From contig NC_134030.1 of NCBI RefSeq assembly GCF_964204645.1, positions 20,279,110 to 20,343,109 of the forward strand: 64,000 nt of DNA, in the 5' to 3' direction. The notes beneath the pieces were generated by a model. It was not told the DNA's origin and ran no database searches. It was given only the letters and a program-made list of their open reading frames with translations. Of the stretch, positions 1 through 13,300 are shown in pieces. The first letter of the stretch is position 1. The number at the start of each line of letters is the position of its first letter. This stretch comes from Tubulanus polymorphus (lineage: Eukaryota; Nemertea; Palaeonemertea; Tubulaniformes; Tubulanidae). The position numbers and the translations under genes are program-made.

Positions 1-1910
1 GACGAAAGTAAATTATAGAAATAAATAAATAAACCAGCAGCGAGTGGCTGTGAGGCATTCGATAATACAAAACATCCGAGTACAAAATTTCGAATATAGA
101 AAATCAAAGTGTTACACGATAATTCGTTGAGCATCGCATCTCTTGATTTAGAAAAAATACTATAAAACACCCAGCCGATAAAACGTGTATATACAAAATC
201 ACCGTATTTGCATGAGAAGAGCAGTTGTTATTACAAGGTGACAACTTTACTAGCATGTAGCGGGCCCCGTAACAACAAAACAAACAATTTACTTTGTTAC
301 TCATTTCTCATTTTTACATTTCTAATTATGAAAAGAAATATCAAGCCAAAAAAATTACTTTTTACAACCATAACAACATAGTACGCGTATATGGGAATCT
401 CTGAATCAGGCTGTCGTTCAAAGTTTTCTAAGGGAGGGGCACAAGAACCCTGTCAAGTTTTGTGCAGAGGCAATAGGCCTGTGTAGTGCAGGTGGATGTT
501 ATGGTGGTGAAGAGCAACTGAAAAGGAACCAAAAAGGCCAGGTGTGCGAGGGTCCTTCCCTGAAAAATCTTGAATAGGATTCAAGCCCTTGGGCCTATTT
601 ACATAGAATTCCTTCCCAAAACTAATTCTTATCGCAGCCACTATTGTGGAAAGTGAATGCCCTCAATGCCAGGACCAAATTGGACATCGCGCCCAAATAG
701 CTAATTAGTTGGGTCCAGTCAGTGGGGAACCATAGCAGACGGTCTGAAGAGCACTCGGTCTCACTAGCAGTTTCAGTAATTCAGTGGGACAAGGCGTGAT
801 GTTGTCACATTTACTGATCAGTGCCGAGTGACAAGTGCAGGTTCCAGTCCTGCTGGCCGCTTACAGTGCGCGGGCAACAATTCGAAAGTGTCGGTGGCGT
901 GGTGAGGTTAAACGAACAATCAAATCGGGCTTGACTTCAGAAAAACCAAGATCCGAACGACTTCGAGCGAGATTAAACTAACGCGTTTAATGAGATGCCG
1001 CGTGATATGCTGAACGGGACTCAAATTGGTGTTGAGATCTACGAGCCGAAGTTTGGAATGATAATAAAATCTGGCAGTTTATGATCTTTATATTATCGTG
1101 TTAAGTATATCGGTTTATCAGGGATGTACCTAGTATTAGTACGTTGGTTGGGAGAAGGGGGGGGGGCAGAGAAAAATTACAAGTTACCTAGAGTAAAAAC
1201 CAATATAAAAATTCTTCTTATAAGCCTTAACAAAATTAAAACAAAATGCTTGTCAGTCCCAAGTGAAGGATTCCACATTAAATTTCTATTTGATATAACA
1301 ATAATATTTGCTAAAGGGCACTTTTCCAAAATTTCTAGGGGGGGGGCATGCACCATGTACCGTCCTGGTAATACTCGAGTAGGTATTTTCATTCATTAGT
1401 CGGGAAGTTCTTTCAATAAATTCTTCGACAAAGAGATCTTACTCGTCCAAAAATTTGCCAGAATTCTTATGTTGACAAAATCTGATCGATACTTTCACCA
1501 GAATCGGTACTTAGACGACGGAAAATTCTATTCGTACTTTTCAAAATTACAGCTCAAAATAATATCAATTTTTTCCCTATATACGTACAGCAACTTTATA
1601 TATTACATATGTATCACCAATTGAAGAAAAAAAAAACAGGAATGATGTCCTCAACAATCCACCAACTGACGAAACATAATTGCAGTTGGTCCCGCGCAAA
1701 ATTTCACTGCCTTTAAAACAGGCCTACAATGTAAAACACATCGGGAGCCTATATACAGGTAGATTACACACATTCGCTATTACATTATTCGATCAGTAAT
1801 GAACCTATAGTCCAGTTATATGAAAAAACCCTCGAAAAAAATGTCTTCTTTACTCAACACGAAACCATTTTTTTAAGAATCCTGAGTGACCAATGTTGAC
1901 TCCATGAAGC
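1..1910. other. No gene recognised
   Basis: AT-rich sequence with two poly-G tracts (about 1156-1165 and 1339-1346). Short open frames here show no domain, and no splice-site pair continues the Fas2-like gene. A transmembrane or cytoplasmic exon of that gene was looked for on the minus strand and not seen. Confidence 0.5.
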
Positions 1911-1914
1911 ACGG

Positions 1915-2390
1915 CAGTCCCTCTATCACATAGACCACTCTCTACCCATTCCCTATCCACTGAGTGCCCTCTCTATCCACTGCATCCACCCTCTCTCCAC
2001 TAGTCCAATCTCTACCACTTAGCCCATTCTCTATGCACTGAACCAATTCTCTATCCACTGAGTCCACTCTCAAATCCACTAGCCCATTCTCTATCCATTG
2101 AGTCCACCATCTATCTACTTATCCACTGAGTCCTCTCTATCTATTCCCTATACACTGAGTCCATTCTCTAATCCAGTGAGTCCCCTCTCAATCCACTAGC
2201 CCATTCTCTATCCACTAGCCCATTCTCTATCCACTAGCCCATTCTCTATCCACTTAGCCCATTCTCTATGCACTGAGCCAATTCTCCATCCAATGAGTCC
2301 ACCCTCCATCTACTTATCCACCGAGTCCTCTCTATCCATTCCCTATACACTAAATCCCTTCTCTAATCCACTGTCAATCCACTGAATTAT
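1915..2390. repeat. Degenerate short tandem repeat, unit about 20 bp
   Basis: Repeated variants of CCATTCTCTATCCACTGAGT with CCACTAGC alternatives. There are dozens of imperfect copies in the region downstream of the Fas2-like stop. Confidence 0.75.
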
Positions 2391-2944
2391 ACATATTGTC
2401 ATGTACAGCGTTCATTTACACGAGTATCCGGTGTGAAAAGCAGCAATACTCGACCACAACATTACCGGGTACTTCGTTTCTTTCGCAAAAAAAACCACGA
2501 TACCATTCTATATTTCATAAACTATAATCCACTCCGGCAGATTTTAACAATATCAAAAGCAATTGCCATATTTCCCAAAGTGAATCGCATGTCTTAGTCG
2601 TAACTAAATTGTCTTTTCTACACGGTAGTTCACGTCATATTTCATACTATGGTCGATTATGAGCCACAGATGCGGCGTAACTGATTTTAATCATCTACTG
2701 CGATGAACTTAAGTCTGAAGAATATTCACAATGTTTTACGCCATAATTTTCGTTGTTTACACGAACTCCATTTAAAGAATGAAGAGGTAAATAAAAACTG
2801 TGACCGAAGAGTGACGACTTTCGATCGTTTTTACTTTCGCTTAAACGGCAAGTGAATGACGCACCGGATGAACTGCACGCGTACGCAGATGGATTTCATT
2901 TTAAAAAGACGAATTTGCATTGAGACTTAATTGAGTTATATTGC

Positions 2945-3325
2945 CGCAATAGTTGATGTCCTACTGTGCACTAGCGACACCTAGTGGATCCTCACTTTCC
3001 ACAAGTGGAATCCTCTACTGCTGCAGTAGTTGATGTCCTACTGCACACTAGCGACACCTGGTGGATCCTCACTTGCTACAAGTGGAATCCTCTATTGCCG
3101 CCATAGTTGATGTCCTACTGCACACTAGCGACACCTAGTGGATCCTCACCTGCCACAAGTGGAACCATTAACTGCTACAGTAGTTGATGTCCTACTGCGC
3201 ACTAGCTACACCTGGTGGATCCTCACTTGCCACAAGTGAAATCCTCTATTGCCGCAGTAGTTAATGTCCTACTGCACACTAGCGACACCTGGCGGATCTG
3301 CACTGGCAACAAGTAGTCGATGCCC
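2945..3325. repeat. 77-bp satellite array (locus 1)
   Basis: About five units containing GCACACTAGCGACACCTGG and GATCCTCACTTGCCACAAG with GCCGCAGTAGTTGATGTCC. The same unit forms arrays at 16.2-16.65 kb (opposite orientation) and 24.8-25.3 kb. It ends about 85 bp from the Fas2-like stop codon. Confidence 0.85.
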
Positions 3326-3410
3326 TACAGCACGATACGTTTAAACACATTTATAGCGGTAATATACATGCACGGCAACTTAAAAAACATAAACGACACA
3401 ACAACACGGA

Positions 3411-3544
3411 TCACAGTAATACAGTAGAGGTGGCGGTGGATATCACAACAACGGGTAGTAGCAACGCGACGACGACGACGACGCGGTCGAGGTGGTGGCG
3501 CGTCGCTTTCGACGCCAATACCGGACCAGTTTCTCCGATCGACG
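3411..3544 (-). CDS. Fas2: Fas2-like exon 16: terminal exon with GPI-anchor signal and stop
   Basis: Residues about 727-770. After the acceptor TAATTTCAG the frame gives a short linker with small residues (ASIGETGPVLASKAT) and a hydrophilic RHHLDR step. It then runs into a hydrophobic tail (VVVVVALLLPVVVISTATST) three residues before the TGA stop at 3413-3411. Small residues, a polar spacer and a hydrophobic C terminus with no cytoplasmic tail is the GPI-attachment pattern. GPI forms are known for fasciclin II, NCAM and apCAM. A transmembrane isoform would need another exon, not found between 3.5 and 6.1 kb and possibly off the left edge. Confidence 0.75.
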
Positions 3545-6500
3545 CTGAAATTACAAACAAAATAAAAACACGGTAAGAAAAAGACATCCACGATGCGAAA
3601 AAAACGTTAACCGCGATTAAAAAAATAAAACGAGAAACAAGAAACATTACCGAACGGTTTTGGATCGTTTAAAATCTTGGAAACGCATTTTTAGTTTAAC
3701 CTTTTCAGTGCGTCTACACGGTGTATAAATCAGTGATAGATTTTGCTAGTACACTGCAATGCGGTGTATCGATGTAATTAGTAATTATCTCTCTTGAGAG
3801 ATGGCAGCACCTGTCAAACATTGTGAAATATTAGTAACTAACGATACACCGCGCCGAGGTGTAGACGCACTATAGTGGTATTCCTGTTATTCAACACACT
3901 AGGGTGGAATTTTTCAGAATTTTCAAATTATCTCCGGCACTATTAGGGTATTGATTAGTCAGCACTGAAAGGGTTAAACTCATTTTGATGTAGAAATTGA
4001 TATATGGAATTGCCTTATAAAAATCCTTATTATTATTGCTTAGAATATTTTTACGAAAGAACCAAAATGTCGGTTGAATTCACGTAAGACGCAGTTTTTC
4101 AACGCAGAGATTTCTCTCATTACGCTCGAATATAAATCGACACAAATCTAATACGTCAGTCGACCGCCGAGACAAAACTTACCGAAACTGCTACAAAAAA
4201 TTAGATTCAGAATTGAAAATTTCTCACAAACCCGTGCGCAAACTGATGATAACTATCACATATACACACAATAACGAATTCAGGGTAGTCGAACTAAAAC
4301 GTGGCCGGGTCTGGGTCGGATTCAGGTAGGGAAGGGTGCTAACCCAAAATATTGCATATCATTAGAATTAAAAGGTACCCTCCTCCTCGTAAGAAAGCTT
4401 ATCGGAAATATAGAGATTCAGCTTATGATTTTAACATTTCTAGGAATCATTTGGATGTGTTTTACTTTCCTGTTGGCGCACCCGCTGCAATGGTGGTACA
4501 TCCTGTGGGATCAAGATATCTTGTAGTAGCTCATGTCTCAGCATATATTCGAGGCCAAAAACTTGAAATTATTTTTTTGTACTAAACTGCGACTAGACAA
4601 ATATTTTATGCACTAGACTTCCCCTAGACAAATATTTTATGTACTAGACTGCCCCTAGACCAATATTTTATATACTAGACTGCCCCTAGACAAATATTTT
4701 ATGCACTAGACTTCCCCTAGACAAATATTTTATGTACTAGACTGCCCCTAGACAAATATTTTATATACTAGACTGCCCCTAGACAAATATTTTATGTACT
4801 AGACTGCCCCATGACAAATATTTTATATACTAGACTGCCCCTAGACAAATATTTTATATACTAGACTGCCCCTAGACAAATATTTTATGCACTAGACTTC
4901 CCCTAGACAAATATTTTATGTACTAGACTGCCCCTAGACAAATATTTTATGTACTAGACTGCCCCTAGACAAATATTTTATGTACTAGACTGCCGCTAGA
5001 CAAATATTTTATGTACTAGACTGCCCCTAGACAAATATTTTATGTACTACACTGCCCCTAGACAAATATTTTATGTACTAGACTGCCCCTAGACAAATAT
5101 AGCATCTTCAGGGCCAAGCATTTAAGTAAAAGGCCAAAGAAAGGAAAAAAAGGCCTAATATGATTTCATGAAATACTACTACACACAATGTAAACTCGTT
5201 TCCAAGATTTTAAACGTCACGTATATGTCTAAGCGGAAATAAAATTACATCAAAAAATGAATACACCGAACTAAACTATAGTCGTGCTTAGATTATCCGT
5301 GTGTTTGCGGTGAGAGTAAACGAATTGAAAACCCGCGGTGCACATGCACTTTAACACAACAAAAATCGAAAACATTGACATTCGAAAATTATGTACGTAA
5401 ATTAGATGAATCAGTCTTGCTTCAGAAGCCGGGGCTTCGACTTGAGAACGGTCTGAGGCTGAACTCAATTTCAACGTTGATCGAAATGAACTCATTTTGA
5501 CTGCGTGAAACCGACTGTTAATGTCACGCCATCTAGACGGAGAGTTAACTGCATCCAGGGGCCAGTTGCTCAAAAGTTGGCTAAAGATAACTGGCCGTTA
5601 AATACCATCGTAACAATGAAATTTCAATTGTCACCATATCAACTATCCACTGGTTAACTCTAACCAACTTTTGAGCACCCGGCCCCTGGTCCGTAGCACG
5701 AGTAATACGCGAGTGGTTTCGTTTCTTATTTGACTGGAACTGAAAGGAGTCCGGGGGACTCCATCAGACAAATAAAATCTAAAATACACGTATTACGTTA
5801 AAATACTTTTAAGTGTAATACGTTTCAGCGTAATAATATAATAATATTTTCAAATAAAAAACGAGTGGAACAAAATCTTTTGGAGCGGGGATTGGATCAT
5901 TCCAACCCCCCGAACCCCTCCACACTACGGGTCTATGCGATGAATATGAGCCAGGCCAGTGACAACTTGCTTCGACTGGTCCTGGCTTAATATCATAAAC
6001 TAGCTTAACTGAAGTCTTTTTCAATATAATCACCACATAATTTCGACGATCAATGCTTTCGGGGGAAGGGTTTTCGGCATGCTGTGCGTTTTTCAAAACG
6101 GCGACGACGACGACGACCACTTACCGGATAGCGTTCGGAAAATTCCGTCGTTTTTCGCGTCGACCTTCGACCAGCCGCGGTCGTTGACGGCGAACACTCG
6201 CGCCTGGTAGTACGTGTTCGGCTTCAGGTCGGACAGCACGTACTCCTGTAAGTTCGGGTCGGCTTTGATGATCAACGGCACGAATTCCGACAACGCTTTC
6301 TCGTACTTTTCGTTTTCGTCGACTGCGACCTGAAAATGGAAATCGAATTTTTACAGGGTGCGGCCACTTTTATTAGAACTGCTTTTTCCCCCCGACTATT
6401 CGCTGACACGCGCTTTGTTTTCCCCTGACTTGACCTGCTAAGATACCATTCAATTAACACAGTCAAATATGTACGACATAGGTGGAAAGCGTTTGATCAT

Positions 6501-7237
6501 AAGCGCTATCAAAATATCTTAACATATTTCCCTAATTATAAGCTTTTTTCTAAAAATCCCTCTGACTTCTCGGAAGAAAATAAAATTTCCCCGAGTTTGC
6601 CCTGATTTACAGAAAAGTCGTCACACTGAATTTCTCGTCGAACTATTGGACAAGGCTATATATGCTACATCTGTTATGCATCCAACACTAGAACTGATCG
6701 GAAATTGTAGGTTAACCCTTTCAGTGCAGTGTATAAATCGGCGATGGACTTCGACCAGCTGGTACACTGAATCCCAGTGTATCGATGTTATTAGTGTTAT
6801 TAACATGTAGTTTTTATCTCATGATTAAAGATGGCAGCATCCGTCAAGAATAGTGAAATGTTAGTAACTAATGATACACTGCATCACATTGTTGACATAC
6901 TATAGTGGTAAGCATCACACTGGGGTTGAATTCTTTTAAGTTTTGAAATTATCTACAGCACTTTCAGGTATAAACTAGTCAGCGCCGTCGAAGGGGTTAA
7001 CAAACGTACCTGTCTATATTCGATCTTGTATGAATTGATCATTAATCCACCGTTTTGTGGTTTCTTCCAGCCCAATACGTGCGAATAAGGGTCGGTGCTG
7101 ACCTTCGACGAGGTTATCTCCACCGCATCGGGTTCGCCTAGAAAAAGACAACGATGATATCCAGAAACAAGGTCTCCACGATTTACTACCTCAATGTGAA
7201 AATCATCTTCACCTTCTGTCATACAATGTTCTCGGTG

Positions 7238-7269
<32 letters not shown>

Positions 7270-7270
7270 C

Positions 7271-7305
<35 letters not shown>

Positions 7306-10300
7306 GTGTTTTATACAGCGCTAGATCCAGCTTATAAAAACCGGTCAGAGCGCTTCACATAAAAGCCTCATTAAAGAGGAAATGTTTGAGTTGCCTCCTG
7401 AAGATCTCCAGGGGCCGGTTGCATAGTCATGGCTTAAGACTTAAGACCAGTCTAAGACCAACTTCGTTCTATAGCCAATCTAACAACTTAAGACCAGTCT
7501 TAAGATTTAAGACCATTTTTGGGCTTATGTCACGACTGGCCCCTGGTCTCCAGGAAGCTGATTCCATAAGGTCGGGCCATAAATGGGAAGGCCCGAGAAC
7601 CAAAAGACATTCTTTTGTATCTAGGGACTGGAGTCCTGTTGTAAAAACTAATGGAAATGTCACTTACGTATGGTGAGTGTTTTCACTTGTATGTTGCGAC
7701 CATCGCTCGTACCGACATCGTTAATGGCCATCACTTTCACCAGGTACAATGTCTCCGACTGAAGGTTCTTCAGATAAAGCGGTTCATCTGAGGAAATGAG
7801 GACAATACGTAGTTAAATCTCTCGGAAATCACTTTAAACACTGTACTGCATTTATGTGAAATTTGTAAGATAGCGAAGGATATCAGAAAACTTTAAAAAA
7901 ACTTAAGCATATAATGCGGGCAAATCTGCAGCCTGGAACCATCTGCTTCAGAAATTCATGTAAAATCTTGATGATCAGTTTTTGAAAGTGTGCTGATAAA
8001 ATGTCTAATATCTGGTGTTTGTAGTTCATTTTCAATTGGAAATGTCTCAGGTGAAGCACTGAACACATGTGAAGTGTGGACGATCAGTTTTTGAAAGTGT
8101 GCTGATAAAATGTCTAATATCTGGTATTTGGTGTTTGTAGTTCATTTTCAATTGAAAATGTCTCAGGTGAAGCCCTGAACACATGTGAAGTGTGGACGAT
8201 CAGTTTTTGAATGTGTGCTGATAAAATGTCTAATATCTGGTGTCTGTAGTTCATTTTCAATTAAAAATGTCTCAGGTGAAGCACTGAACACATGTGAAGT
8301 GTGGACGATCAGTTTTTGAAAGTGCGCTGATAAAATGTCTAATGTCTGGTGTTTGTAGTTCATTTTCAATTAAAAATGTCTCAGGTGAAGCACTGAACAC
8401 ATGTGAAGTGTGGACGATCAGTTTTTGAATGTGTGCTGATAAAATGTCTAATGTCTGATGTTTGTAGTTCATTTTCAATTAAAAATGTCTCAGGTGAAGC
8501 ACTGAACACATGTGAAGTGTGGACGATCAATCTCTTATAATACGCTGATAAAATGTCTTATGCCTGGCGTTATATGTTATTTCAAGTTATGACAAGAAAT
8601 ATGTCAGGTGCAGTCCTGCATATGTGTTAAGTCTGCTATTACTGTTGCTTTTGCTGTTGCTATTCTATTTATTCTAGAATATTCTATCCATGGAGGGCAC
8701 ACCGATCGTATTGATGAAATTTACCTAATCCGAATGATAAGGGTTGATTCCAGCCGAGCGAGTTCGCGCCTTTCTGCCAGGTCATCTGATACCCTTTGAT
8801 CGGCACTCCGCCGTCTTTTTTCGGCTTTTCGACTTTGACGAGAATCGTCGTTGGCGTCGCCTTCGCCGTGATCGATTCCGGATCCTCGGGACGATCTATT
8901 CACGAGAAAAAAAAACGCAACGTTCGTTCGTTAGAAAAATCGCACAAATTTAATTCTACGCGGGATGGCCACTTTCGCGCCCCGTTAAAAAAGTCCCCAA
9001 GTTTTCCCTGATTTTTTCATGTAATGACAGAAAACTCCGCGAGTGAATCTCTAGAAATTTCTAGATTTAACATGTTGAATTTCATTCATTTTTCAGTGAA
9101 AAAATTCGTTAAACAATTATCAGTTTCTTTCTGCCAATTCACAAATCCCCCGACGTTTTCCCTGATTTTCCCATATCGAAATTCCCCGAGTGAATGGCAG
9201 AAATTTATAGGGATGTTATAGTTCATTCAAACAGTTTCATCGAATCACATATTGATAAAGAAACAAGTGGTCAATAAACGTCATCCAAATTCCCTGAGAT
9301 TTTCCGGTTTTCTGGTGAAATTTGTCATATTCCCTCGTTTTTTCTAGATTTCTTGATATGCCGGAGTTTTTCGGGTTCTCCACCTCGGTGGCCACCCTGT
9401 GTTAGGACATCCCAAAGCTTAGTACAATGGAATTCAGTAATACAGCATCCCGGCAGTGAGACACTGTATTAATAAAGCATACAAACATACACACACTGTA
9501 TTAATACAGCATACAAACAAACACACACTGTATTAATACAGCATACAAACATACACACATACTGTATTAATACAGCATACAAACATACACACACTGTATT
9601 AATACAGCATACAAACAAACACAAACTGTATTAATACAGCATACAAACACACACTGTATTATTATAGCATAAAAAAACATACACACACTGTATTAATACA
9701 GCATACAAACATACACACACACACTGTATTAATACAGCATACACACACGCACACGACACTGTATTAATACAGCATACAAACATACACTGTATTAATACAG
9801 CATACAAACATACACACGCTGTATTAATACAGCATACATACATACACACACTGTATTAATACAGCATGCAAACAAACACAGACTGTATTAATACAGCATA
9901 CAAACAAACGCACGCTGTATTAATACAGCATGCAAACACACGCACTGTATTAATACAGCATACAAACATACACACACTGTATTAATACAGCATACAAACA
10001 AACACACGCACTGTATTAATACAGCATACAAACAAACGCACGCTGTATTAATACAGCATGCAAACATACATACACTGTATTAATACAGCATACAAACATA
10101 CACACACTGTATTAATACAGCATACAAACAAACACACGCACTGTATTAATACAGCATACAAACAAACGCACGCTGTATTAATACAGCATACAAACATACA
10201 CACACTGTATTAATACAGCATACAAACATACACACGCACTGTATTAATACAGCATACAAACAAACTGTATTAATACAGCATACAAACACACGCACACTGT

Positions 10301-13300
10301 ATTAATACAGCATGCAAACAAACACAAACTGTATTAATACAGCATACAAACACACGCACACTGTATTAATACAGCATGCAAACAAACACAAACTGTATTA
10401 ATACAGCATACAAACAAACGCACGCTGTATTAATACAGCATGCAAACACACGCACTGTATTAATACAGCATACAAACATACACACACTGTATTAATACAG
10501 CATACAAACATACACACACTGTATTAATACAGCATACAAACATACACACACTGTATTAATACAGCATACATACACACACAAACTGTATTAATATAACATA
10601 CAAACACACGCACTGTATTAATACAGCATGCAAACACACGCACTGTATTAATACAGCATACAAACATACACACACTGTATTAATACAGCATACAAACAAA
10701 CACACGCACTGTATTAATACAGCATACAAACATACACACACTGTATTAATACAGCATACAAACAAACACACGCACTGTATTAATACAGCATACAAACATA
10801 CACACACTGTATTAATACAGCATACAAACAAACACACGCACTGTATTAATACAGCATACAAACATACACACACTGTATTAATACAGCATACAAACATACA
10901 CACACTGTATTAATACAGCATACAAACAAACACACGCACTGTATTAATACAGCATACAAACATACACACACTGTATTAATACAGCATACAAACAAACACA
11001 CGCACTGTATTAATACAGCATACAAACATACACACACTGTATTAATACAGCATACAAACATACACACACTGTATTAATACAGCATACAAACATACACACA
11101 CTGTATTAATACAGCATACAAACATACACACACTGTATTAATACAGCATACAAACAAACACACACACTGTATTAATACAGCATACAAACATACACACACT
11201 GTATTAATACAGCATGCAAACACACGCACTGTATTAATACAGCATACAAACATACACACACTGTATTAATACAGCATACAAACATACACACACTGTATTA
11301 ATACAGCATACAAACATACACACACTGTATTAATACAGCATACAAACATACACACACTGTATTAATACAGCATACAAACAAACACACGCACTGTATTAAT
11401 ACAGCATACAAACATACACACACTGTATTAATACAGCATACAAACATACACACACTGTATTAATACAGCATACAAACATACACACACTGTATTAATACAG
11501 CATACATACACACACAAACTGTATTAATATAACATACAAACACACGCACTGTATTAATACAGCATGCAAACACACGCACTGTATTAATACAGCATACAAA
11601 CATACACACACTGTATTAATACAGCATACAAACAAACACACGCACTGTATTAATACAGCATACAAACATACACACACTGTATTAATACAGCATACAAACA
11701 TACACACACTGTATTAATACAGCATACAAACATACACACACTGTATTAATACAGCATACATACACACACAAACTGTATTAATATAACATACAAACACACG
11801 CACTGTATTAATACAGCATGCAAACACACGCACTGTATTAATACAGCATACAAACATACACACACTGTATTAATACAGCATACAAACAAACACACGCACT
11901 GTATTAATACAGCATACAAACATACACACACTGTATTAATACAGCATACAAACAAACACACGCACTGTATTAATACAGCATACAAACATACACACACTGT
12001 ATTAATACAGCATACAAACATACACACACTGTATTAATACAGCATACAAACATACACACACTGTATTAATACAGCATACATACACACACAAACTGTATTA
12101 ATATAACATACAAACACACGCACTGTATTAATACAGCATGCAAACACACGCACACTGTATTAATACAGCATACATACACACACAAACTGTATTAATATAA
12201 CATACAAACACATGCACTGTATTAATACAGCATGCAAACACACGCACTGTATTAATACAGCATACAAACATACACACACTGTATTAATACAGCATACAAA
12301 CAAACACACGCACTGTATTAATACAGCATACAAACATACACACACTGTATTAATACAGCATACAAACATACACACACTGTATTAATACAGCATACAAACA
12401 TACACACACTGTATTAATACAGCATACAAACATACACACACTGTATTAATACAGCATACAAACATACACACACTGTATTAATACAGCATACATACACACA
12501 CAAACGGTATTAATATAACATACAAACACACGCACTGTATTAATACAGCATGCAAACACACGCACACTGTATTAATACAGCATACATACACACACAAACT
12601 GTATTAATATAACATACAAACACATGCACTGTATTAATACAGCATGCAAACACACGCACTGTATTAATACAGCATACAAACATACACACACTGTATCTAT
12701 ACAGCATACAAATGTGCAGACACTGTATGGTTACTTACGAGCTTGTTGCAACGTGAATTTATACGTCGACGTATAGGTACGAGCTGCTAATTTATTCGAC
12801 GCGCGACATTCGTACGGTCCGAATATCCACGACTCCATACCCGGCCGGATCTTAACCTGAAATTCAAACGATTTTTACGGTGATGAAACGACTTTCCTCA
12901 ACCTCAATACCCGCCCGCCTTCCATAAATCGTATATGAATAAATTTGCAGAAATAACGTCGGCAATGACTGTACATAGCAAGTACCTGATATATATCTAT
13001 GTAGTTGTTCTCACCAAAAATGAGAGTAATTTGACATCAAAAATAGTAGATTAATCGAAAATGAACTGGGTATTATTCTTGTTTCGAGAGTATTTTGACA
13101 TTTTTCGGAGAAGTTAAACTCTTTAAGAGTAGTTCCTACTCTCCAATGGTAATAGTAGTTAGGTTTGCAGACAATATGCATGTATGACAAACCTGATATC
13201 TCTTCATTGTAGCGGTTTTCACCAAAAATTAGAATTTGACATCGAAAAAGTAAGTCTAATAGAAAATGATCTTGAATTTGAGAGTACTTTGATATTTCTA

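Noticed and set aside
5271-5573. Possible alternative transmembrane terminal exon of the Fas2-like gene
   Set aside because: An acceptor in the right phase exists at about 5500, but the hydrophobic stretch is interrupted by Lys and there is no convincing cytoplasmic tail.
7975-8530. Open frames of 61-68 aa in the 109-bp satellite (also at 35.3 and 42.2 kb)
   Set aside because: 109 is not a multiple of three and identical peptides come from every copy; no protein family is recognised.
9631-12375. Long cysteine/tyrosine-rich open frames on the minus strand (C-V-C-L-Y-A-V-L-I-Q repeats)
   Set aside because: They are translations of the palindromic minisatellite; unit lengths vary and all frames show the same artefact.
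9461-12728. CRISPR-like array (short palindromic repeats at regular spacing)
   Set aside because: The spacers are low-complexity and repeated, there are no cas genes, and the surrounding gene is eukaryotic.
9461-12728. LexA/SOS-box-like CTGT...ACAG sites
   Set aside because: The gap is 6 not 8 bases and the genome is eukaryotic; the resemblance is chance.
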